NCBI RefSeq assembly: GCF_030253575.1
Contig: NC_080558.1
Span: forward strand, 41,731,611 to 41,795,610
Length of the DNA stretch: 64,000 bases
Source: Rhododendron vialii
Taxonomy: Eukaryota > Streptophyta > Magnoliopsida > Ericales > Ericaceae
Direction of reading: 5' to 3'
The position numbers and the translations under genes were made by a program. Shown here one piece after another: positions 1 through 11,200 of this stretch (position 1 is the stretch's first letter; the number at the start of each line of letters is the position of its first letter). The notes beneath the pieces were generated by a model that was not told where the DNA came from, searched no databases, and saw only the letters and a list, made by a program, of their open reading frames with translations.

Positions 1-99
1 GTTATGGACAAGCTCAAGTAACTTTATGAGACAAGGTCTACAATTAGTACTGAATCAAAGGAGGAGGAGAAGCAGCAGCAAACTACAACCCATCAATCG

Positions 100-415
100 A
101 AAGTAAGAGAAGCCCAGACGAGCACATTGAAGTAAAGGAATGAATACTTATTGCAACAAACTAGCAATTTTTTTTCCTATGATTCTCCCAATAATTACAA
201 GAGAACTCATCAATCTCATTTGTTTACCTTCCAGAGTTTAACAAGTGCAAACCAAATGTTTCCTCTACTCTAAATGACCAAAGTTGCACTAGCAAATCCT
301 CGCTCAGTCCGTGTTCGCTCACTACATTATTCCACCCTTTCACCACATTACATATTCCTTTTCTCATGTTCCACTACCTTCTATCTATTTATCTCGTGTT
401 CCTTTCCTTTTGTCA
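100..415 (-). pseudogene. Truncated duplicate of the adjacent B3-domain gene
   Basis: This stretch aligns base for base, with many mismatches and a missing block of about 190 bases, to 1258-1735, the 3' coding end and 3' flank of the intact B3 gene. The shared part covers the last roughly 60 codons. Small deletions shift the frame near the end, so the conserved C-terminus is read out of frame and ends early. No B3 core remains. It is a partial local duplication that decayed. The similarity is seen directly; duplication followed by decay is inference. The region left of 100 continues off the window without a recognisable gene. Confidence 0.8.
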
Positions 416-983
416 TGTATCACAGATGTATCAAAAAATTTAAAAAAAAAAACACGTTGAACATTTATCACAGATGTAATTTCAGATAGGTATAAGATAT
501 AAAATCCTCCAAAGTGTGGTATTATGAATTCATATCTTTACTATTAGCCTCAATATACAAACAGGCCCCAAAATATTTTCATTGGCTTTATTGAAGAACT
601 TCAACTTGACTATGTCACCATTACTTTTTTCCCGCATATGAACTACATGGCGAGCCTTGTTAAAAAATAAATAATGGGTACAATCATGTGGCTCTCGCGA
701 TGAATTTCTAGTTTGGAAGAAGTAAGATTTTCTGTCACATGGATAGAAATGGGATCACCACTATTTAACGTAATACTTAGAGTCATTCATTTAAAAAATT
801 CTGAGATACAAATCTACGAAAAAATAACAAGTGTTTCGTAGAATCATGCTTATTTGGACAAAATTAGACAGTCAAAAGGTAAAGAAATTAAAATGCTCTT
901 ATCTCTCATGTACGGCAAAATGAGGAACAAAACACTCGTGTGGCTCGCAGTGGATCTCTCATGTCGCTAACACAACAAGATTT

Positions 984-1062
984 GACAGTAAGAGAAGCAC
1001 AACCAAATTAATTCAAATGAAAGCTAACACAACGCCAATTGCATGCCAGAAAATTGTGACAA
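984..1062. repeat. Second partial copy of the B3-gene 3' flank
   Basis: The sequence resembles 1258-1370, sharing the order of short blocks cagtaagagaa, acacaacca and aattc-aatga, and ending in a matching gacaag. It suggests that the 3' flank of the B3 gene was copied more than once. The rest of 416-1535 shows no coding feature. Confidence 0.5.
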
Positions 1063-1535
1063 GAACTCCTATAAAACGATTTACTATTTTTTAGGTAAGT
1101 TGATTCATTTCACCAAAAGTGCTAGAAGCTGCATACACTACCACTGTGCATAACCCTGAAAAAGAAACAAAAAAGGACCAACAAACCAAGCTACTACATA
1201 CCTACCAGCTGATCAAAAATATGGTTTCAAAAGGGAAGAGAAGATAAATAGAATCGCCAGTAAGAGAAAAACACAACCAAGCACATTGAAAGATGAAGGA
1301 ATAGTAATTTTGCAAGAAAAGTTGTGATTAATTCGAATGAACCAACCACTGCAATTTCCAAAATGACAAGTTAATGTCTCACAAACGATCATAAGTTCAT
1401 AAAAGGATATGCAGTATTTACCAAAACACTGAAAGGGGACACACCCCCTTGTGCTGCTAAATAAGAACTGGACAAAAATCCAAAGGCCGAAGATTTTCCC
1501 TATGATTCTCCCAATACTTACAGCAGGAGAACTCA

Positions 1536-2441
1536 TCAATCATTTTCCTTTACCTTCCAGAGTTTAACAAGTGCAAACCAGAGGTTTCTCTCCACTCTAA
1601 ATGACCAAAGTTGCACTACCCATTTCGCACACAGTTTGTGTTCGTCCGCAACTTCATTCCAACCTTTCACCACATTATATATTCCTTGGCTCATGTTCCA
1701 TTGCCTTATATCTATCTCGTGCTCCTTCCCGTTCTCTGCGATAAGCCGCGCTGCCATCTTGGCAATGCTTTCCCCATCTCGCCTGGCGGCCAAAAAGACC
1801 TTGTCCAGAAACTTCTTGTCTTTGAGTTTACCCTGCGGGAGAGACAGGCGTCTGTGGCCAGGGCTCATGTCCGTGGCGGTGAGTTCCTTTTGAAGTACCA
1901 AAGTTGCCTCGGTTCCCCCAAGATTTCGGATTCTTTCCTTGAATTCAGCAGGCAGGTCTGGTACGATTTCCGGTAAAACAACGTTATTCACCTTCTTCTT
2001 TTCTTGAACCAAGTTATTCAGCTTCTTCTTGTTCGCCCTCTTCTTTTCTTCTTCCTCATCAAATTCCCAATCACTGCTGCCCCGTGGCCTTTTTCGACCT
2101 GTTATTTCAGCTTTCTTGCCTGCCACCTCTTCTTCCTCCCGAACGGGTTTGGTGGGTTGCCTTCCACTCATCACGAATCGAATTCTGCGAGGTGGTTTCT
2201 TAGGCACAACAGAAGGCGGCTTGTACGATGGGTCCTGTATCTCAATCATGGTGAGGTAATACACATCCGTGTCATCGAAATTCGGGTTCTTGAGCACTTC
2301 TCTGATAATCTCCAATCCTTTTTCGGTATTAAGTTTAACTAGATACTCTTTTGATCGCTTCAATACCTCTTTGAATTTGAAGTAATCATACCCGGACTCC
2401 TTAACCTCGGAATCATAAACGCTCCACTCGACGTCCTCCAT
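1536..2441 (-). CDS. B3 domain-containing protein (DUF313 type)
   Basis: A single-exon gene for 301 aa. The N-terminal half is charged and low in complexity, with acidic and lysine-rich runs (EEEEKKRANKKK), typical of a nuclear protein. The C-terminal half begins with DLPAEFKERIRNLGG and matches the plant DUF313 branch of B3 DNA-binding proteins, the Arabidopsis At2g31720-like group; it includes LQKELTATDMSPGHRRLSLP and ends with the WFALVKLWKV block. B3 domains bind DNA as plant transcription factors; targets of this branch are poorly known. The frame stays open upstream to 2558, but the codon there is TTG and the first ATG is at 2441. A TATA-like box at 2571-2579 would put the transcription start near 2545, which also favours the ATG at 2441. 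No intron is needed. A decayed partial copy lies at 100-415. Confidence 0.85.
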   Translation of the reverse strand: MEDVEWSVYDSEVKESGYDYFKFKEVLKRSKEYLVKLNTEKGLEIIREVLKNPNFDDTDVYYLTMIEIQDPSYKPPSVVPKKPPRRIRFVMSGRQPTKPVREEEEVAGKKAEITGRKRPRGSSDWEFDEEEEKKRANKKKLNNLVQEKKKVNNVVLPEIVPDLPAEFKERIRNLGGTEATLVLQKELTATDMSPGHRRLSLPQGKLKDKKFLDKVFLAARRDGESIAKMAARLIAENGKEHEIDIRQWNMSQGIYNVVKGWNEVADEHKLCAKWVVQLWSFRVERNLWFALVKLWKVKEND

Positions 2442-2569
2442 TTTTTCTTCGTCTCCTTCTTTCTTCGACAACAGCAGCACTATGAACTTCAAGAACAGTT
2501 CGAGTAACAGAGGATGGTAAAGGGAAGAACCTTTTTTGGTTTTTTTGTTCTGTGACAATGAGAATTCTT

Positions 2570-2579
2570 GGTATATAAT
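2570..2579 (-). promoter_or_regulatory. TATA-like box of the B3 gene
   Basis: On the minus strand the sequence reads gattatatac, about 130 bases before the ATG at 2441. With usual plant spacing, transcription would begin near 2545 and leave a leader of about 100 bases. The motif is seen; its function is inferred. Confidence 0.45.
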
Positions 2580-3678
2580 CGGTCAGAGGCTACTTGGGAG
2601 TGAACTTTTCCGAAATTAGGAACTACTTGCGGCCCAAGTTTTCTTTAATTAAAGGAACTTGTTTTTTGTTTATTAAGATTAATATGGGATTCATCTTAAA
2701 AACACAAAACAAATACTGGCCGTATGATTTTTCTGATCAAAAGGCAAATCAAGTAAGAATTAGGAAAGAACTCTGATTCTGTGATTTCTGAGAAAATTCC
2801 GTAAATATAGGACACTGATGTGTGAATCAAAGTTAGTAATTCCTAAGTTGAATAGAAGTGAGAAGTAGTTAGAACTCAAAGATTCTAAACCGGGTGGAAT
2901 TTGGATTTGTTTGGGATACAGAATTGAATGGGAGATCTTGTTTTCCAACGGTCAAATTTAGGGTTTTGAGTATCTCATTCCTAAATCCCTTCTTTTTTTT
3001 GTTAAGGAACAAACAAACGCAGATTGAGGAAAACTTTTTAACAGAGCTTTCCGTGAATAGTTGTTTACGGAGGTATTGTTTATGGAGGTGAATCACGCGC
3101 GCCTGTTTCGGCTTTAGATGGTTCAGATTTAAATCTGGATCATCCAAAGCTGAAATAGCCGAGGTTTTTTGAGGTGTTTTCTGAGGTGTCTAAGGTGTGG
3201 CTGTGGCCCCCACAAAGTTTGTCTAAATACGTCTCGACTTTGTGGGGCTTTTTGTCAAGGTTTTTGAGGTGTTTTCTTTTTATCTTTACAAGCTTCAGGT
3301 CAAATTTTTACACATAGTTTTCGTCTCAACGAGAAAAATTTGAAAAGTATAAAAACATAGACCAAAGTCTCAAAAAAATTCCTACACGACGACAAAATTT
3401 TGATATTTTTGACTTTTACCAAAATAATCCACTAGATTTACTGGGGCAATTCAAGGATAGAGAGAATGGACAATCTTTTTTGGTACGGTGAGAACACTTA
3501 TTGATATGATCACGAAAAGCATTAAATGAGTTTCCATATCTTTCCATTCAAGAAGAGCAATGTGAGAAAACAACGGGGAAAACTGAAAAAGTGCTAATTA
3601 ATTTGTTTCGATAACTAAACCGAACTGTATTTATTCTTCAGTGCGAAGTGCACCATCTGCAAACCCTTGATTAACTAA
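2580..3678. other. Intergenic stretch, no gene seen
   Basis: Only short, unconserved open frames occur here. The one structure noted is a palindrome at 3111-3150. Confidence 0.6.
3111..3150. repeat. 40-bp near-perfect palindrome
   Basis: Arms gctttagatggttcagattt and aaatctggatcatccaaagc pair at 18 of 20 positions with no loop. It is probably the core of an old inverted-repeat element; weaker flanking pairing (ttcggc against gccgag) extends it. Confidence 0.6.
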
Positions 3679-3754
3679 GGCTCCGTTGCGCTAAGGAAAA
3701 AAAAAAAAAGTAACAACAGGTCTTAAAAAGTAAGAATCTTAGCGGAACAGGACC
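3679..3754. mobile_element. 76-bp miniature MITE with 3-bp target duplication
   Basis: Terminal inverted repeats ggctccgttgcgctaag and cttagcggaacaggacc flank about 40 bases. The element is bordered on both sides by taa (3676-3678 and 3755-3757). A 3-bp TAA/TTA duplication fits the PIF/Harbinger (Tourist) group. It is very short even for a MITE. Confidence 0.6.
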
Positions 3755-3787
3755 TAAATTTTATAATAGTTTGTAAGTGTTAAATAA

Positions 3788-3897
3788 GAGGCCCCTCCCT
3801 AATTAAAGAATTACTCCAATTTGGCCCCTCTCTAAAGAATGAAGTACTCCAATTTGGCCCCTCCCTGAAGAATTGCTCCAATTTGGCCCCGTTCAAT
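3788..3897. repeat. Short tandem repeat, about 3 copies of 33-36 bp
   Basis: The phrase gaatt(g/a)ctccaatttggcccct recurs three times with slight length changes. The open frame across it arises from the repeat and is not a gene. Confidence 0.7.
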
Positions 3898-5285
3898 TTC
3901 TGCTTTGGCTCCAGCAATTCGCGCAAACAGTGATAGATCGAAAGCAAGTACCAAGGGAAGTGTTTTTCCACTACAAACAAGATTGATCATGACTGCAATT
4001 TCGTGGCAAAGAAAAGATTGTCTGGCAGTTGCCTCTCGGAAGTAGAAGAAAAGGTGATAAGAGGTCAGTAAAAGAGAGCGCGAAAATCATGTTTAGGCTA
4101 TTTCTGACTCTAGAGGTTGTCCCTTATAAACTCACACAACCCGGAACTTCCCGACATGAGATATGAGAGCCAGCCCAACACGCAATGCCAAGAAACTGAA
4201 AGGGATGTTATTAGTTGCGAATTTTTCGAATCAGAAAGGAACCAACTCAACGACTCATGAAAGTCTGAGCGTTTTGGCTCAATTCCCTGGTTTTTTTTCC
4301 ATTCCCTATTTCAGCCTTAATACAACAGAACAACATAACATGCGCATGATTGCACCGCATCCTGGCAATTCAAGACAGGTTCAAGCTATAGCGGTATAGC
4401 CTATGAAGAAAAAGATGAAACAGCACAATATCAGTTGTCAACAGCATGAGACCATCCTACTCTATTTGCCTAGCGAACAGGGAAAGACACAAGATGTTTC
4501 TTGAGTCATCCATCAAATGAGACTGTCTAACGCTATTCTGTAGCACATACAGGCATGCACGATGCACGATGCACGCATGTATGTGGAGAGAGAGAGAGAG
4601 AGATTATTATTATGCATACTCACATCCTCTGGTGACCAAACTTCATCTGTTACGCAAAAGAAGACAAATTGTTCTACCATGAATGGTAAAGAAAATGAAA
4701 CAATCACACACGAAAGACAAAATTTATGTAGTTCATCATGTGCCTGCATCCACAGGGAGGCAGGAAGAACAATCCATTGTTGCGCATGAGAATTACAACG
4801 CTCCACTCTCGCCCCTTCATTGTACCTGCAAAGTTCTCACACGGAACCCTAACTCGAACTTCATTTATGCCTAAAATCTCAGGACTCAGAGCCCTTTGTC
4901 TCCATAAGAAGCCCTCTTCAGTAATTTGAGATTTCCAGTAAATATAACACACATTACAACATCAACTGAATTAACATTGATAACAGAACATGGAGACAAG
5001 ATGCAGTATGGGAAAAAAGAACAAAAGCAGGCAACTTTAAGCGTCACTGACTTCCAGAAGAACAATTTTTCAACCTAAAATTTAGCTCAAATACATACTT
5101 CTTCGAAAGTAGGATGCCAATTCTCTCTCTCCATTGTTTTGTTGCTTTTATCACTTTTTTCCAGTAAACCAAAATGTTGTAACTCAAGAATGAAAATGTA
5201 AGATAGTTACAATGTTATCTAATGATCAAGAACAATAGCGCCAAGGTCTGGGTGTTGAACAAACATATTCTGTGCAGTTCAATGC
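3898..5285. other. Intergenic, 3' flank of the GPX gene
   Basis: No conserved protein is visible on either strand. An (ag) run lies at 4587-4602. The last few hundred bases are the probable 3' untranslated region and terminator area of the minus-strand GPX gene. Confidence 0.5.
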
Positions 5286-8200
5286 TCACGCTGCCAGAAG
5301 TTTCTGGATGTCCTTCTGCAATCAAACGACAATACTAACGGTAAGTTTATATGATTACCATAAAACTGTAAAGGCCATCATTAGAACCAAAGACTCTTTT
5401 TAACGACTGGAATGTCCCTGCTTATATTCTGGATAGTAGCAGAGAAAAAAATTATTTCAGATCTTGAATGTGTTACGTGGTTCTTGTTGTTAGTTGTAGC
5501 TGCCTTTGCAAACGGCGATTTTTTCTTCCGTGTTTTGCTATGACTAATGGAAGTGAATGCCCCTGCAGTACCCCGTGTATCTATAGTTTTTCCACATAGA
5601 TTGTTCACTTTCCAAAAAGGAAAGGAAATACGAGTTTTGACTACATTGCGAGGAGCCTTAGAAAAAGGAACCAGTTTTATCGTAAAATCTGATCAATGTG
5701 CGAGGAGCCTAAGAAAAAGAAACCAGATTTGTAATCAGGAGAACAAGAAAATTGCATCCAGGATCCCTTGTTAAGTTCTATGCATTTTTAGTTTTCATTT
5801 CCAAATAAATAAAGGAAATAACTATCTACAGAGCTTCCAGCCCGTAGCCAGTACCTGAGCAGCACACCAACTACCAACCAGAGATTTACCTAATCTACAC
5901 AATGATGTGCAAAGACAATTTAACTAAGTTAAAAAGCATCTTTGTTAAGCATGTTGCAATATCTTTGAATGGTGTTTAAACATTTTCGTTGGGTAGCTTG
6001 ATTAAGACTTAATCTTTAACTTTACCGCTGTTTGATTACCATAAACCACCGAGTATCCAACCGCCTCAAACATTAAGCTCCATTATGACCAACACTTAAC
6101 AGTTCATGCCAAAAGGGCCATAAACTTAACACTTTATGCCAAACAGGGCCATACACTAAACATTTCATGCCAAACAGGGCCATACTCCAAGCAGTGTCAA
6201 ACAGAGTCCACATTCTTCACAGTAATAGAGAGAGACGCATACCTCAATTTGGAAAGGTGACGTTGTTGGTGGGTATCGTTCGACAACTTTACCATTTTTG
6301 TCCACCAGAAACTTCTCAAAATTCCACTTGATCAGATCACCTAAGAATCCTCCAGCGCTTGATTTCAGAAACTGGTATATTGGAGCTGTACTTGGTCCAT
6401 TGACATCAACCTGTTCAGCAAAGCATTTTGCTAAGAGCGACCCCTATCTGCAACGCACTGCGCCAAGAGAAAGACAGTCTGACTAACCTTATCAAATATC
6501 GGGAATTCTGCTTTAAACCTCGTGCAAGCGAACTGCTTAATCTCTGGATTAGATCCAGGCTCCTGCCCCCCAAACTGATTGCAAGGGAACGCCAGAATTT
6601 CAAATCCTGCAACACGATTAGAAAAGGTGGATGGGTTCTGTCCACGTAAAAGTAATTTCAATCACCTCATTTCAGCAATAATTTCGCCACTCAGACAACG
6701 AATAAAGTTTCTTGCTCCCAACAACGCCTTTGAATGAAGCACTTGCTTTGCATGAAAATGGTAGTGAACCAAACTATCCCTTAACGTTCTGTGGGCCCAT
6801 TATCTTTCCTAGTCCCATCATATTTCTGACTAATTATACAAGATATGCTTCCCAATCTCTCACACACGCTTGCGCCCTAGATACAGAGAATAAAGGTAGC
6901 CAACGTAGGCCGAATGTAGGCCCTGTCAGCCTACATTATTGGACAAATAGATTTACATGATATTCTTGTCAGCCCAGTATTTTAGGATACTAGAAATGTT
7001 CACCACTTCTCCACACACACACACACAGATGTGCGCAAGTTCTTCATTTTCAACTTGGAAAGTTGATGGGATAAGTCCATTTATTTTCAAAATGATTTGT
7101 ATTATTAACAATGAAAAAGCACTGACAAATTAGTTGGTGACAACCATGACTATGCCAACTCTGCAACATACTAGAAGACATTGTTACCTATCAGTAGAGT
7201 CATTAGACTAGTACCTACAACAATAGAAATAAAAAACTGAAAACAGAAACAAAAAGGAAATACCTCTTATTCAAGTATTTTAACAACCTAACCCACAAGG
7301 TTATATTTGAGTTCACCTCTCATGATTTGTCTAGTGCATCCAGCTCTTCTTCCCTTTATTTATTGTTGCCAAATAAACAAACAATGTAACTTGCTAACAC
7401 ACCAATTAGTGAAATTCACCAAGAAACTCAGGATAGAGACAAAGACCCAATTCCAACTGAGCAAATATCATTTCTCATCAAGTATGCAAATGACTTTGAT
7501 GAGTCGTAAGAATTCAATAGGCAGTGAGTATTTTGGCTTTTCCGTACATAAGGAAAATTCACAGTAACAGTTAAGATCAGGTGTGAAGAAAATAGATAAA
7601 GCAGGAGGGCTAAAGGCTACCACCAGTAAAATAGGTCCAACCACAGATCATAAGAAGCTGTTTGCATGACTTATTGAAGTTTTGAATACAATAATAATCA
7701 TCAAGACTGACTTAGTCTAAGCGTGAAACATGGAGGGAATCAGTGAAACATGGAGGGAATCAGGAATTATGTCATTTGTTAGGCTGCAATTGTACATGAT
7801 TACACATCGATTACCAGGAAGCTATACAATTACTATGCTAGTACTCCCTCCGTCCCATAATATTTGTCCGGTCCGCAAAACGGGGACTCTAAAATAATAT
7901 ATTTCTTTTAAGAAAAAATTCAAATATTTTTCATAAGTTAGAAGAACTCGTCAAAATCTAGTAAATTGTTGAATTTTTTTCCAACTTTTCTTACAAAAAT
8001 TGTATTATTTTTACGTCTCCGTTTTGCAGACCGGACAAATATTATGGGACGGAGGGAGTAATAATTAAGTATTAAGAAATGCACTTTGGTACCAGCATTT
8101 TTAAGAAGTTTAAGCTTGTTTTCCATTACCAAACTTTGTTGAGCATCGCCAAACTGTAAGCTTAGTTTTAGAGGGGAAGGAATTACATCTGCATGTTAGC

Positions 8201-11200
8201 AAGCGAAGTATAGGATTCTCATAGTAAATTACAAGTACAACAACGTTGCAAAATCTAGAGTATTCAGATATACCAGCATTGCATCTCAATGTATACAAGT
8301 GGACGGTTAAGCCTAAGAGCATCCAGATGGAAGCAAAAATATAACAAATTCAAATATTCAATGGATTGTTGGAGTGTGAATGTAAACACATGCTCCGAGA
8401 ATGCCACAAATACGGTGATTTTAGAGTTTGATTTGAGTTACTTCAAATAGAGTTCCTTTTGGATGTGGATTCAACCTGATTTCTATTTTGGCTTCGAGTC
8501 AAATAATACAGGTCTGTTGAAGCAACTACAGTTGTAACTTGTAAATGTAGACGAATAGAAGAGGAAAAAAATTCTTCACACTTTTTAAGTGTTTGCTCAT
8601 GAAACTGGCTTTAACAAAAATATGATGAGATTAAAATGCTATACAAGTCACAAAATAAAGCTCACCTTGAGTTTTGTACTTCTCATAAATGTGAGAGAGT
8701 TCAGAATAATTTGATGATGTCAAACCACTGAATCCATGGCCAAATTCTTCAGTTAGATCGGAGGCATACAAAACTCAAATTCAAGAGTATTAAAAGAACA
8801 TTAACAGATACAAACTCAATACTAAAAATGAAACAGCAGGGAATAATCTCAGATTAGTTATTTGTAACAAACACAACAGCATAATCATAGAGGAAAGAAT
8901 ACCATTTTGAAGCAACATTGACAATCAACAGAACCTTTCCCTTAAATTTGTCGAGAGAAACATCATTCCGATCAATATCCTGCACCCGAAACCACCACAA
9001 GTTTTTTTCATTTTACAATTGGATGCCTAAGATTGATCATCTAAACAACAATCAAAGAGAAGCAAATTCCAAGGCTCGTCAACTATCCAACTTGATATCA
9101 AATAATAGTATTCCAAATACAAACGACAAGACTGTCTGAACAATTACAAAATCAGATTAGGCCCCAGATTGAACAAGAACACCTAACAAGAATTGCCTGC
9201 CCTCTGTATGTAGCAGTTGATACCCCAATAAGATTTCAGAGACACATCAGCATGGGAATTGGACAAACACGTGTTCTCTCAACGGTCCACAACTTGCTAA
9301 GGATATGTTTGATTGGACAGACTAATAGGGGGATACGTAATCCTATTGGAGGATTAAGTCCCACCATACTAGTCGTAAGGCATAACAAACGGTATTGGTT
9401 GTACAACGGATGCATAATAAGAATTGCATGCCCTATTTATGTTGCATTCTAATGCCAGAAAAACGATTCCATGGTATTTGGAAGGTTGCCCCAACAAGTT
9501 TTCCAAAAAGATTGTTTGAAAACCTTATTTTCCCACAAAATGCCGCATTTAAACAATTTTTTCCCGATAACAGTCTGTCAAAGGAGGGCCAAATGGAAAG
9601 AGAATTACATTTTTTATGCAACATATACTCCCTCTTTTTTCTTTTTATCCTTCTTCTATTCCGTCAAACTGGACAATCATCAATTCACACAAGTTTTTAA
9701 CAACACAAATACACAGCTACATCAAACGAGCCAGCCCCACAAATTGCAATTTATACTCTAAAGAACAAACCATAAAAAGGCATCATATACATCATATCAG
9801 TCAAGAATCACAAAGAGACTGGACTTATGAAGCAATAAAGGAAGACATCAATCTCAATTACAAATGTTGATCCAAAAAAAAAAATCTCAATTACAACAAA
9901 AAGAAAAACATCAAAATTGGGTATATAACTAAAGTCGTTGGGGTGATAATGAGGAGTGTGGTTGTATTGTTAAAAGGGCGTGGGGCTCTCAAATTCAAGG
10001 GTCCAAGTGGTACCAGGTACAAGGGAAAAATAAGGCTTGCCGTGTGGGTCTTTTACAGTGGAGGAGGCACCATAATGGCAATTCCCGACACAACAAGGAG
10101 GTGTTAGGAGCCAAGTTACAACACCTCTTTGAATGTTCTGATTTTGACGGCGAGGAGTACAATCATACAGAATCGCTTCTTAAAAAAGCAGTTCAAGAAG
10201 AGGAAATTTATTGGAGGGACAAGGCTAGAACGACTTGGTTGAAGGCTGGGGATAAAAACACTGATTTTTTCCATGCCCAAACTGTTCAAAGGCGTAATCA
10301 GAATCGGTTGCTTGGTCTTGAGGATGCTTCTGGGGCTTGGAGAGATGGGAGTAATGCAGTAGCTGAGGTTTTGATTGACTATTTTCAGAACATTTTTACT
10401 TCGGAAGGGGTGAATAATGTGGAATCAGTTCTGGGGTGTGTGGACCAACAGGTTTCAGCGAGGATGAACAGGTTTCTGGTCCGACCTATTTCTTATAATG
10501 AAGTGAAGAGTGCAATGTTTGATATGCCTTCTGGTAAGGCTCCGGGACCGGATGGCGTGGGTGCGGGGTTTTTTCAAAAATATTGGCAAGTTGTTGGACC
10601 GACCATTGTGGATGCTGTTCGTAGCTTTTGCCATTCGGGTCATCTTCTTCGTAGTATAAATCATACACACATTGTTATGATCCCCAAAGTTCAGTGTCCT
10701 ATGAATATGGGGCAATTGCGTCCCATTAGCTTATGTAATTCGGTGTATAAGGTGTTGGCTAAAGTCTTGGTTAATAGGCTTCAGCGTTTCTTGCCGGAGA
10801 TTATTAGTAACAGTCAGAGTGCTTTTGTAGGTGGGCGGATGATTTCAGATAGCATTATTCTTGTTCAAGAAGCGCCGCACTACATGAAGAACCAAAGATA
10901 TGGGGGTAACCGATCTATTGCAATGAAATTGGACATGAGCAAGGCTTATGATAGAGTTGAGTGGGGTATTGTGGAAGCCATTATGCATAAGATGGGGTTC
11001 TCTAAAGTCTGGATTGGTTGGATTATGGGGTGTATATCGTTAGTGAGCTACTCTCTTTTGCTTAATGGGCAAACTTCCGGTTTTGTACAACCGCAAAAGG
11101 GACTTCGTCAAGGGGATCCTTTATCTCCGTATTTGTTCCTGTTATGTGCTGAAGGATTGTCAGAGATGCTTCGGAAGGCGGAACTCAGGAAAATGATTTA

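Noticed and set aside
1611..2342. Plus-strand open frames opposite the B3 gene
   Set aside because: They are antisense shadows of the minus-strand B3 coding sequence.
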